In this document: positions 1 to 7,270 of the stretch, piece by piece
Layout: each line of letters starts with the position of its first letter
Numbering within the stretch: the stretch's first letter is position 1
Source: Promethearchaeota archaeon
GTDB lineage: Archaea > Asgardarchaeota > Lokiarchaeia > Sigyniarchaeales > SOKP01
DNA length: 37,281 nucleotides
Reading direction: 5' to 3'
Assembly (NCBI GenBank): GCA_014730165.1
Contig: WJIS01000225.1
Location: forward strand, 1 to 37,281
Notes under the pieces: model-generated
What the model was told of the DNA's origin: nothing
The model's input: the letters and a program-made list of their open reading frames with translations, nothing else
Database searches by the model: none
Program-made: the position numbers and the translations under genes

Positions 1-158
1 CCTCGATGATGTTTTAACTCATCCCATTTTACTCCATTAATTATTGCTTTATATAGATCCCAATACATCTCTTTAAATTGCATCTTTCGAGCATAATCTG
101 GAAGGGGAATACTCCCAACGTCGTCAATGATGGGATATTGGTCATTTAAATCAACCAT
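1..158 (-). CDS. 5' end of an unidentified gene, possibly MetE/UroD-like methyltransferase (partial)
   Basis: Reading leftwards from an ATG at 156-158, 52 codons stay open to the window edge, so only the N-terminus is present. The peptide begins MVDLNDQYPIIDDVGSIPLP and continues as an amphipathic helical stretch. The VGSIPLP turn resembles the start of the cobalamin-independent methionine synthase/UroD-like barrel (VGSxPxP), but this is a short motif match only. The region just upstream (about 183-258) is the one duplicated again beyond the neighbouring toxin-antitoxin pair. The reading frame is well supported; the family is a guess. Confidence 0.45.
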   Translation of the reverse strand, partial: MVDLNDQYPIIDDVGSIPLPDYARKMQFKEMYWDLYKAIINGVKWDELKHHR

Positions 159-182
159 TATTAACAATGATAACTTAACATA

Positions 183-258
183 AATTAAAAACCTCTCTCA
201 AGAAATAGTCATTACTCTTAATATATTTTCAGATCTTAGACTTATTTATAAGTAATAA
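183..258. repeat. 76-bp diverged direct repeat, copy 1
   Basis: Gap-free match to 1460-1535: by hand count 59 of 76 positions are identical, with the first 16 bases (AATTAAAAACCTCTCT) and the last 6 (TAATAA) exact. It lies just upstream of the start of the minus-strand gene at 1-158, so it is probably that gene's promoter/leader region, and the second copy would be a duplicate of it. The two copies bracket the toxin-antitoxin pair at 632-1352. Confidence 0.6.
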
Positions 259-599
259 CTAATGATTAAGAGTTTCTGATGATTTATAGGGAGACCGATA
301 AATAATAAATCACTGGCTTTGAAACAAAGTAATATGAAATTTCAAAATCTTGGATTAGTTGAGTGAATTGAAGTATTTGCAGTGCAATATGTTGCGGTTG
401 GAAAATAATTAGATTGGGATTGTGAAAAAACTAATCTTAACGCCGTAAAGATGTTAAGAATGGATCAAGCCACTCATTTTAGGGGGAATATAGTTCAAAT
501 ACCAAAGATTATGATATAAATATGCTAGCGTTTAGTATAAGGATAGAGCAAAATAATGTGAGTTGTGATCTTTTATAGGAATAAGAAGGAATATTTATT

Positions 600-622
600 A
601 GTAAAGAATTTAATTCTTTACT
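600..622. promoter_or_regulatory. Perfect 11-bp-arm palindrome before the antitoxin gene
   Basis: AGTAAAGAATT, one T, AATTCTTTACT: two perfect 11-base arms around a single central base, ending 9 bases before the ATG at 632. AbrB-type antitoxins usually repress their own operon by binding such palindromes as dimers, so this is a likely operator. It would overlap the 5' leader or the start of transcription. The core ATTTAAT is the same as in the palindrome at 21535-21555 before the second antitoxin gene. Confidence 0.6.
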
Positions 623-631
623 TAGAAAAAA

Positions 632-898
632 ATGATTGAAGAATCAAAAATATCAAGTAAAGGTCAGATAACTATCCCAAAGGATATCCGAGAAAAAATG
701 GGCCTTAAAGCGGGAGATAAAGTTATTTTTGAATCAATTGCGGAGGGAATCTTCCTACGAAAAAAGGAAGAGTCAAATTATCAAAAAATATTGGATGATG
801 TTGTTGGAATATGGGAAGATCATCCCTTATTTAGAGACAAAAACACTGAAGAGATTATTGAAATCATGAGAGGTCCCGATGATGACACTAAAGAATAA
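632..898 (+). CDS. vapB: AbrB/SpoVT-domain antitoxin (VapB-type)
   Basis: 88 residues. The first 45 form a SpoVT-AbrB swapped-hairpin DNA-binding domain, with the typical start SKISSKGQITIPKDIREKMG and a following KAGDKVIF strand. The acidic C-terminal half (about 50-88) is the part that usually wraps the partner toxin. Its last 20 bases overlap the start of the PIN gene at 879, typical of a co-translated toxin-antitoxin pair. It should neutralise the toxin and repress the operon through the palindrome at 600-622. The domain call is firm; the role is inferred from family and context. Confidence 0.88.
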   Translation: MIEESKISSKGQITIPKDIREKMGLKAGDKVIFESIAEGIFLRKKEESNYQKILDDVVGIWEDHPLFRDKNTEEIIEIMRGPDDDTKE

Positions 899-1352
899 TG
901 AAATCACCTTAGATTCGAGTATCGTGATTTCTCTTCTGAAAAAAGATATTTTTTCTCAAGATATCATTAAAGTTGTGGAGTTAATTAAAAAATTTAACAC
1001 TCAAGTTTATATAAGCCATATTGTTTATTCAGAGATATGGGTTGGTGTAATCGCAAGTAAAACCCCTAAAGAAGATGAGATTCAAGTGAATAAAACGTTA
1101 TATGAACTTTTTAGAGCAGAAGTAACTGATTTGAATATTACTATAGCGCGTAGTGCGGCAGCAGCTTTCTTGGAATACAAGAATCTTCAAGGCACAAGAG
1201 AATATTTGATACCTGATTTTTTAATAGGTGCCCATGCTTTATATTATACTAAATCTATTCTCACCACTAATCCTAGAGATTTCTTGAACTATATTCCCAA
1301 TTTAAATGTGTTAACCCCCAATGAATTTATTGAAGAATTTTCCTCTTCTTGA
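879..1352 (+). CDS. vapC: PIN-domain ribonuclease toxin (VapC-type)
   Basis: 157 residues covering one PIN domain, the Mg-dependent RNase fold of VapC toxins, which cut tRNA or rRNA. The acidic site is visible: D12 (ITLDSSIVI), E52 (VYSEIWVG), D113 (IPDFLIGAHA) and D134 (NPRDF), in the expected order and spacing, so it looks catalytically intact. It overlaps the AbrB antitoxin gene by 20 bases. M2 is an alternative start. The pair is bracketed by a diverged 76-bp direct repeat (183-258 and 1460-1535), hinting at insertion into, or duplication of, the flank. Confidence 0.88.
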   Translation: MMTLKNNEITLDSSIVISLLKKDIFSQDIIKVVELIKKFNTQVYISHIVYSEIWVGVIASKTPKEDEIQVNKTLYELFRAEVTDLNITIARSAAAAFLEYKNLQGTREYLIPDFLIGAHALYYTKSILTTNPRDFLNYIPNLNVLTPNEFIEEFSSS

Positions 1353-1459
1353 ATAACGCTTTTTATTACAAAATAATAAAAAATCATATGAGAAAACCCA
1401 AACCTATTTTTATTTATAATATCATCCAGTCCAGTAATTAATAACTTTTTTAACTAATT

Positions 1460-1535
1460 AATTAAAAACCTCTCTTACGAAATCATCCTTAGATTTAAAA
1501 AATTTTCAAATTTAAGACTAATTTGTATCTAATAA
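1460..1535. repeat. 76-bp diverged direct repeat, copy 2
   Basis: Second copy of the sequence at 183-258, same orientation, no gaps, about 78% identical by hand count. It is followed within 25 bases by the transposon-derived element. No gene starts next to it, unlike copy 1, so it looks like a stranded duplicate of an upstream region. Confidence 0.6.
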
Positions 1536-1557
1536 AGAGAAAATACGAGAGCTTTTA

Positions 1558-1873
1558 GTGAATTACACCCTCCTCAAGGGGGGGTGCTTCAACCATTCGG
1601 TCAGGTCTTTGCAACACTCACGTCATTCGGCTGTTCGGGGCATTCACGGGTCCCACATCCCAATGAACTCGTTATCCAATGGACTAATGTGTTGTTCCTC
1701 CCTGTGTCTTTCATTCCCGACTCGGGAATAGTTTTCTCCACTTTGGGGAACTCCCACTATATGATAGGATTGATATATCAAAAAATGAGAGGGTGTGCTG
1801 AATTAATAACTTACTAATGCGATTCCTCTCCCCCTTGAAGGGGTGAGTTTTCTCGCATTATCAATGATAAATT
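1558..1873 (-). mobile_element. Non-autonomous IS200/IS605-like remnant, copy 1
   Basis: About 316 bp sharing two blocks with 24925-25101: 1558-1677 and 1836-1873. On the minus strand the left end reads TTGAT, then (A/T)ATGCGAGAAAACTC, then a palindrome CCCCTTCAAGGGG (1831-1843). The right end has a C-rich/G-rich hairpin (around 1568-1585) and ends in TGTAATTCAC. Asymmetric ends with subterminal hairpins, a TTGAT-like flank and no inverted terminal repeats are the signature of IS200/IS605 (TnpA/TnpB) elements and their short derivatives. The ATGCGA/TCGCAT arms (1817-1822, 1853-1858) enclose the left hairpin. No intact transposase is present; a C-terminal TnpB remnant is possible. Exact boundaries are unresolved. 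Confidence 0.6.
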
Positions 1874-1893
1874 ATAATAAAATTCCTAATAAT

Positions 1894-3288
1894 TTACTCT
1901 ATTTCATTTTTTTCTTTATACTTCATTTCTTTTACTTTATGTAGCTCGTGTACTTTTTCCTTTTTATCTCTCCATTTTGGGCCATCTAATGGATAGAACT
2001 TCATTCCTATTACTGCAATTATAAGAAATATAATTGGGATAACACAAAATGCAAATATAATACCAAATAATGCCATATCTGATTGAGGAGACACTTCTTC
2101 TTTAAAACCAAATACTCCGAGAATCAGTAGGAATAACCAGTTCGCGATTGAGATAGCTGGTTTTTGTACAAGAGCGTTTACTCCACCATAAATTGCTTCT
2201 CTTCTCTTCCCAGTAATTAATTCGTCATTATCTATTATATCACCCATTATCACGGGATTACTTACCATAGCCCCCGCAAAACCTACTCCTATGATAAAAT
2301 ATGGAATTGATGAAAGCAAGGCATTATATGCTACAATAAATAGACCTGCAAATCCGATTATTATTAAGCTGAGGTTGATCATCATTGTTTTTTTAGGATA
2401 CCACACATCAATTTTTTTTACATTTATGAACATTCCGACAACGATTCCGATAACAAACGTTAAAATGAAATAAATAATATTCTGACCGGCTACTATATAA
2501 TCTAAATAATAGAGTAGGGCGGTCTGAAAGTTAGGATATACTAAATATATACAAAATGCGGGTATCATAAATATCCAGAATGCCTTATTTTTTAAAGTAA
2601 GCCTTAAACCTTCTACAAATGGTTCATGGGGTTGTAACTGAGCAAATAGATTTTCTTTATAGAAAAATGAAGTCCCGAATAATAGAAGTGTTGATATAAC
2701 AGCGATTAAGATAATTACAGGTGCAAAGTATGAGGGGATACCTTCTGGAATAGTAAACAATATAATTGGAAGAACCAATCCTAATATAATATTGATAAAT
2801 CCAATCACTGCGCTATAAGCACCTAGACTTGCTCGTTCTTTTGCCGAAACCGCAATTTCATTTGGAAGGGAGAAAAAACATGCCCCAACAAAAGTATAAG
2901 CTGTGTCTAAGAGAAATAATGCCGCCAAAAAGTTAATGAAAAGAAGAAGTTCATTATCTAATGGAGCTATCGGAAACCAACAAAAAAGAAATGCCAATCC
3001 ATAAAAGAAAGAGCCGTATCGAATATAAGGAATCCTTCTTCCAAGTTTCGTTCTTGTATTGTCAATAATATAAGATGCTATCGGATCGTTTATGGTATTC
3101 CAGAACATAAAGATGAGCCAGCCAATTCCAAGAATATCCTTATCAGCTCCAAGTTTTATATTATAAAAAAAAGTTAGATTTGCAAATACAAGTGAATTTA
3201 ATAATCCATTACCAAGTCCTCCGAAACTAAAGCTAAGTTTAGCCTTTATGGGTACTTTTTCTTCAGAAATTTTAGTAGGTTTCTCCAT
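1894..3288 (-). CDS. GPH-family sugar:cation symporter (MFS)
   Basis: 464 residues, about 12 hydrophobic segments, full length for the glycoside-pentoside-hexuronide (GPH) branch of the major facilitator superfamily. The loop between helices 2 and 3 carries the family motif (WNTINDPIASYIIDNTR, then KLGRRIPYIRYG); the mid-protein loop (about 215-235) and the charged C-terminal tail are also typical. It would import a sugar with H+ or Na+. It is transcribed away from the GH32 hydrolase gene at 3448, with 159 bp between, so the likely cargo is sucrose or a short fructan; the substrate is inferred from that neighbour only. Confidence 0.85.
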   Translation of the reverse strand: MEKPTKISEEKVPIKAKLSFSFGGLGNGLLNSLVFANLTFFYNIKLGADKDILGIGWLIFMFWNTINDPIASYIIDNTRTKLGRRIPYIRYGSFFYGLAFLFCWFPIAPLDNELLLFINFLAALFLLDTAYTFVGACFFSLPNEIAVSAKERASLGAYSAVIGFINIILGLVLPIILFTIPEGIPSYFAPVIILIAVISTLLLFGTSFFYKENLFAQLQPHEPFVEGLRLTLKNKAFWIFMIPAFCIYLVYPNFQTALLYYLDYIVAGQNIIYFILTFVIGIVVGMFINVKKIDVWYPKKTMMINLSLIIIGFAGLFIVAYNALLSSIPYFIIGVGFAGAMVSNPVIMGDIIDNDELITGKRREAIYGGVNALVQKPAISIANWLFLLILGVFGFKEEVSPQSDMALFGIIFAFCVIPIIFLIIAVIGMKFYPLDGPKWRDKKEKVHELHKVKEMKYKEKNEIE

Positions 3289-3423
3289 TAATATCCCATT
3301 TAATTTTTTATTTATTTTCTTATTAGACGCATGATTTAATTAGAGATTTACTTAATACAAGTTTTTTAGATGTGAAGTTTAATAAAGGTTTCTGATTTAA
3401 GAAAAGATTTTTCTGATAAGTTA

Positions 3424-3443
3424 ATTTCTAATTCCTTAGAAAT
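3424..3443. promoter_or_regulatory. 8-bp-arm inverted repeat before the GH32 gene
   Basis: ATTTCTAA, four-base spacer TTCC, TTAGAAAT: perfect arms ending 4 bases before the ATG at 3448. It could be an operator for a sugar-responsive repressor or an RNA hairpin that covers the start of the message. No SD-like sequence is visible between it and the start codon. Confidence 0.4.
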
Positions 3444-3447
3444 ATTT

Positions 3448-4869
3448 ATGACAACTAATAAACCCAAATCACTTAAAGCAGCTCTCTCTGAATTTGATGA
3501 ACTAAGACGGAAAATTCAGAAAGACTCTCAAAGACCTGAATATCATTTTCTAGCTCCCGTGAGATGGATGAATGATCCAAATGGACCTGTATTCGCTAAC
3601 GAAAAATACCATATATTTTATCAGTTCAATCCATTTGATGACACTTGGGGACATATCCATTGGGGGCATGCAATAAGTGATGATTTAATTCATTGGAAGC
3701 ATTTACCAATTGCATTAATTCCATCAATAGAAAAAGGCGAACAACATTGCTTTTCGGGTAGTTGTGTCATTGATGATGGCACTCCTAAAATTTTGTATAC
3801 AAGCATCGGTCCGAATAAACCTCCCTCTGTTGGAGCAGAACAATGGTTAGCAGTTGGAGATAAAAATTTAATTCATTGGGAAAAATATACTAAGAATCCT
3901 GTAATGACTCTTGATCTTCATAGTTCATTAGATGTTAGGGATTGGAGAGATCCATTCATCTGGAGAGAAGGAAACATCTGGTATTGCGTATTAAGCGGAC
4001 ATTTAATCAAACCAAAACGCCCATTAGTATTGCTTTATCGATCAGTTGACCTTAAAAGTTGGGAGTATATAAATCCATTGCTAATAGAGGATCGGAAAAA
4101 AGGGAAAAACTGGGAATGTCCTAATTTTTTTAAAATCAGAGATAAATATATTTTAATTGTATCTCCTCATAAAAAGGTGATTTATAATATTGGAAATTTC
4201 ATGAACAACAAGTTTGTTCCTTCTGAATGGAAAATATTTGATTATGGAAACTCTTTTTATGCAACTAATATTTTATCTGATCCAATAGAGAATCGTATTA
4301 TTCTTTGGGGTTGGATTCAAGGAGGAGGAGACATTAAAGGATGGAATGGATGTCTAAGTCTTCCGAGAGTATTAAAATTAGATGCTCGCAATAATCTAAT
4401 AATAAATCCTTTACCAGAACTTAAGATACTCAGAAATGAACAAAAACATTTTCAAAATCTCATAATAACTGAAAAAGATGAGGATAATATATTATTTAAG
4501 GGTACTCTTATGGAATTGAAAATCCTTATTGAAAATGTATCTGCTGAAAAAGTTGGATTTTACCTATATTCAGATAGAAACTCTAATAATAAGTATTCAA
4601 TAGGGTTTCATAAAAGTAAGAATTTTATTTGGGCAGGTAAAGAAATAGCTGAAATTGATGAAAAAGTAGATGATCACACCCTAAAATTACATATATATAT
4701 TGATAATTCGGTGACTGAAGTTTATGTTAATAATAGATATTGTCTGACAAGTAGAATCTTCATAAAAGACAATAAGAAATTCTCCTTGGTGCCATTTTCA
4801 GAAGATGGAGAGTTTAAGATAAAAGAGATAGATATCTGGGAATTAAAACCAATTAATAATAAAAAATAG
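3448..4869 (+). CDS. GH32 beta-fructosidase (sucrose/levan/inulin hydrolase)
   Basis: 473 residues with no signal peptide, so probably cytoplasmic. The five-bladed propeller carries the GH32 catalytic triad: nucleophile D43 in WMNDPNG, transition-state stabiliser D168 in DWRDPF, and acid/base E223 in WECPNFF. Supporting family motifs are YHIFYQFNPF (54-63), WGHAISDDLIHW (72-83) and FSGSCV (102-107). Residues about 345-465 form the C-terminal beta-sandwich. It hydrolyses terminal fructose from sucrose or fructans; chain-length preference cannot be read from sequence. It is divergent from the GPH symporter. The stop lies 4 bases from the stop of the convergent M32 gene. Confidence 0.93.
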   Translation: MTTNKPKSLKAALSEFDELRRKIQKDSQRPEYHFLAPVRWMNDPNGPVFANEKYHIFYQFNPFDDTWGHIHWGHAISDDLIHWKHLPIALIPSIEKGEQHCFSGSCVIDDGTPKILYTSIGPNKPPSVGAEQWLAVGDKNLIHWEKYTKNPVMTLDLHSSLDVRDWRDPFIWREGNIWYCVLSGHLIKPKRPLVLLYRSVDLKSWEYINPLLIEDRKKGKNWECPNFFKIRDKYILIVSPHKKVIYNIGNFMNNKFVPSEWKIFDYGNSFYATNILSDPIENRIILWGWIQGGGDIKGWNGCLSLPRVLKLDARNNLIINPLPELKILRNEQKHFQNLIITEKDEDNILFKGTLMELKILIENVSAEKVGFYLYSDRNSNNKYSIGFHKSKNFIWAGKEIAEIDEKVDDHTLKLHIYIDNSVTEVYVNNRYCLTSRIFIKDNKKFSLVPFSEDGEFKIKEIDIWELKPINNKK

Positions 4870-4873
4870 AGAA

Positions 4874-6367
4874 TTAAACCCCATAAATAGGGTAAAACTT
4901 ATCTTTCAAATATTTAACAAAGTATTTTGCGTCTAATTCCTTACCTGAAATTTTTTGGATTAATTCCCGAGGTTGATAAATTCTTCCATATTGGTGAACA
5001 TTTTCTCTAAGATATTCAAGGATTGTGGAAAATTCACCTTTAGAATACTGTTCGGGTAAATTTGGATGCTTTTCAAGAGCGTCTTCATAAATCTGAGCAC
5101 AATAAAGGTTTCCTAATGCATATGTGGGAAAGTACCCGAAATAACCCTCTGACCAATGGACATCTTGAAGTAGACCTAATGAATCATTAGGAGGTAGAAC
5201 TGTCAACAATTCCTCAGATTTAGCATTCCATAAATCTGGTAACTCCTTAGGATCGACTTCACCTTCAAAAATCTGGCGTTCAAGTTCAAATCGAAGGATA
5301 ATATGGAGAGAATAGGTAACCTCATCAGCTTCAACACGTATTAGTGATGGAATCACAGTATTTATTGATCTATAAAACTCATCCTTTTGGTAATCTTTTA
5401 AATTTTCTGGAAAGTATTTTTGTAGCGTTGGATACCAATAATCCCAGAATTCCTTTCCTCTCCCTATAAAGTTTTCGTACATACGTGATTGAGATTCATG
5501 TATTCCCATAGAAGCTCCATTTGCAAGGATAGTATTATGAATTTCCTTCATAAACCCCATATCATACAAGGCATGCCCACATTCGTGAATTGTTCCAAAT
5601 AAAGCGGGTGACAAAAAGTCTTCTGAGATTCTTGTAGTAATTCTTGTATCAGTTGAGGAAAGTGAAGTTGTGAAAGGATGCACTGCTTTATCTTGTCGTC
5701 CGTGTTTAAAATCAAAATTGAACTTTTTAATAACTTCCAATCCAAAATCCCACTGTTTACTTGGATTATAATTTTCCTTAAGGATCGATTGATCAGGTTT
5801 ATCAGATGAACTCATTAATTTATCAAGTATCTTAATTAATTCAGACTTTAAATCATCAAAAACATCCGCGATCCATTTTGAAGATACACCAGGCTCATAA
5901 TCATCTAAAAGTGTATCATATCTTGTTTCTCCCAAATCCAATTTATCCGCATACTCTTCTTTTAACTTAATCATTTTTTCTAAATGGGGAAGAAATATCG
6001 AAAAATCCCGTTTTTCTCGTGACTTAACCCACGCTTTATGTCCGATCGTTTGAGCCCTTGAGATTTTGACCACTAATTCAGTCGGTACTTTAACTGCCTT
6101 TTCATAATCTCGTTTTGCTTCTCGCAGCATTGTAGAATCTATTAAGTCGAGATCTTTAACCTTTTCCGCATTCTTTATTAAATCTTTAGTTTTCTTTGAT
6201 ATTAATTTATTATGAGATATTTCCTCGATTAAGGCTAATAATTCCGAGCGACCTTCATTAGAACCTTCAGGCATATAAGTTTGCATATCCCAATGTAGAA
6301 GATTAGCTGTATAACCAAGCTTTTTAATATCAGAGAAATGTTTCCATAATTTTTTTATTTTTGTCAT
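4874..6367 (-). CDS. M32-family zinc metallocarboxypeptidase
   Basis: 497 residues, normal length for the M32 (Taq carboxypeptidase) family, which trims C-terminal residues from peptides. Visible family motifs: HPF at 230-232, DTRITTR at 240-246, the zinc-binding HECGH at 261-265, third ligand region GIHESQSRMYEN at 289-299, and the substrate-side region around RVEADEVTYSLH. The catalytic glutamate is E262. No signal peptide, so cytoplasmic peptide turnover. The N-terminal LLHWDMQTYMP is also characteristic. Convergent with the GH32 gene; no functional link is evident. Confidence 0.95.
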   Translation of the reverse strand: MTKIKKLWKHFSDIKKLGYTANLLHWDMQTYMPEGSNEGRSELLALIEEISHNKLISKKTKDLIKNAEKVKDLDLIDSTMLREAKRDYEKAVKVPTELVVKISRAQTIGHKAWVKSREKRDFSIFLPHLEKMIKLKEEYADKLDLGETRYDTLLDDYEPGVSSKWIADVFDDLKSELIKILDKLMSSSDKPDQSILKENYNPSKQWDFGLEVIKKFNFDFKHGRQDKAVHPFTTSLSSTDTRITTRISEDFLSPALFGTIHECGHALYDMGFMKEIHNTILANGASMGIHESQSRMYENFIGRGKEFWDYWYPTLQKYFPENLKDYQKDEFYRSINTVIPSLIRVEADEVTYSLHIILRFELERQIFEGEVDPKELPDLWNAKSEELLTVLPPNDSLGLLQDVHWSEGYFGYFPTYALGNLYCAQIYEDALEKHPNLPEQYSKGEFSTILEYLRENVHQYGRIYQPRELIQKISGKELDAKYFVKYLKDKFYPIYGV

Positions 6368-6413
6368 AAAATAACCGTAAATAGTATTTATAATTCAATT
6401 TGAGAAGTAAAAA

Positions 6414-7235
6414 TCAGAAAAATATTTTACTTTTTCGATTTTCCAAGTCTCTCAAAGTCAATTTCTCTGCTTTCAGTACTAGATCAATACTTCCTGCTAA
6501 ATTGTTAGTTTCAATAACCTCATCTGGACAAATATTAATACACCTTAAACATCTTATACAGAGAGAACTTTTTGCGCAACCACTTTCCGCTGTGAAAGCT
6601 TCCGTCGGGCATTTTTCTTCACATAAGAGACACATACTGCATGTAGATGCAATACGTTTTGGTGCTCTGACTGCTCTTATAGGATTCTTTTCTATAATTG
6701 AGAGCGTCTTTTCAGATATAGTAGGTCGATCAAATATTATACCAGCCAAATCATGAGATTTGATTTTTTTTAAAGTGTTTTGAACAAAGTGATTAAGTGT
6801 TTTAAAATCATTTTCATCTGGGCGATTTTCCAATACATTCCATCCACAAATATTAAAGGAATGGTTAGTTACAATTTCAATCGATGTTATTACGGTGAAT
6901 CCTTGTTCTTTTAGTATACGTGTGGTATCATAATGAACTACTCCACTATTAATCCCCCCGTAAGTGAAGAATAAAGAGCATAGTTTCTGTTTTCCCTCCA
7001 GTTTTTTCAACCAGATTCTCATCGGACGAGGTATTCGCCAGGCATATACCGGAAATCCAAAAAATAGAAAATCGAATTTAGCAGCATCAAAAACCTTATT
7101 TTGATTTTTGTGAGATGTAATATCATATTTCAAAACATTAATTTCGTTATCAATTTGAATTAAATATTCTTCTATTTTATCTGCTATTAAAGCAGTATTA
7201 TTAGTTGCTGAGAAATAGATTATCGCTATTTTCAT
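6414..7235 (-). CDS. EFR1-type flavodoxin-ferredoxin fusion protein
   Basis: 273 residues. The N-terminal half is a flavodoxin fold (MKIAIIYFSATNNTALIADK, the FMN phosphate loop; FFGFPVYAWRIPR at 58-70). The C-terminal half holds two [4Fe-4S] ferredoxin clusters: C199, C202, C205, C209 and C226, C229, C232, C236, each followed by proline as usual. This is the EFR1 (flavodoxin-like plus two-cluster ferredoxin) arrangement, a soluble electron carrier, partners unknown. C220 sits between the clusters and is not part of either motif. The tail of about 35 residues beyond the second cluster is charged. Confidence 0.9.
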   Translation of the reverse strand: MKIAIIYFSATNNTALIADKIEEYLIQIDNEINVLKYDITSHKNQNKVFDAAKFDFLFFGFPVYAWRIPRPMRIWLKKLEGKQKLCSLFFTYGGINSGVVHYDTTRILKEQGFTVITSIEIVTNHSFNICGWNVLENRPDENDFKTLNHFVQNTLKKIKSHDLAGIIFDRPTISEKTLSIIEKNPIRAVRAPKRIASTCSMCLLCEEKCPTEAFTAESGCAKSSLCIRCLRCINICPDEVIETNNLAGSIDLVLKAEKLTLRDLENRKSKIFF

Positions 7236-7270
7236 TATTTAAAGATATTAGAAATATACTATTTAAAGAT

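Larger units (their letters stand above)
159..631. other. Long gap with a possible decayed gene tail (367-519)
   Basis: This 473-bp stretch has no intact gene. On the + strand, frame 367-519 reads through a single TAA at 406-408 and gives a protein-like tail (IEVFAVQYVAVGK, stop, then LDWDCEKTNLNAVKMLRMD). The GK-LDWDCE...N pattern resembles the C-terminal end of Gfo/Idh/MocA oxidoreductases (usually GKxLxWD.E...TN). That would make it the remains of a gene whose body is gone, with one in-frame stop. The rest is AT-rich and holds one member of a 76-bp repeat pair (183-258) and the operator-like palindrome before the antitoxin gene. The remnant call is tentative. Confidence 0.3.

Noticed and set aside
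600-622. Palindrome read as a rho-type terminator
   Set aside because: No T-run follows and it sits 9 bases before an antitoxin start; operator is the better reading.
1584-1817. 77-codon open frame on the + strand
   Set aside because: It lies wholly inside the repeated mobile-element remnant; the second copy does not keep the frame, and the composition is not protein-like.
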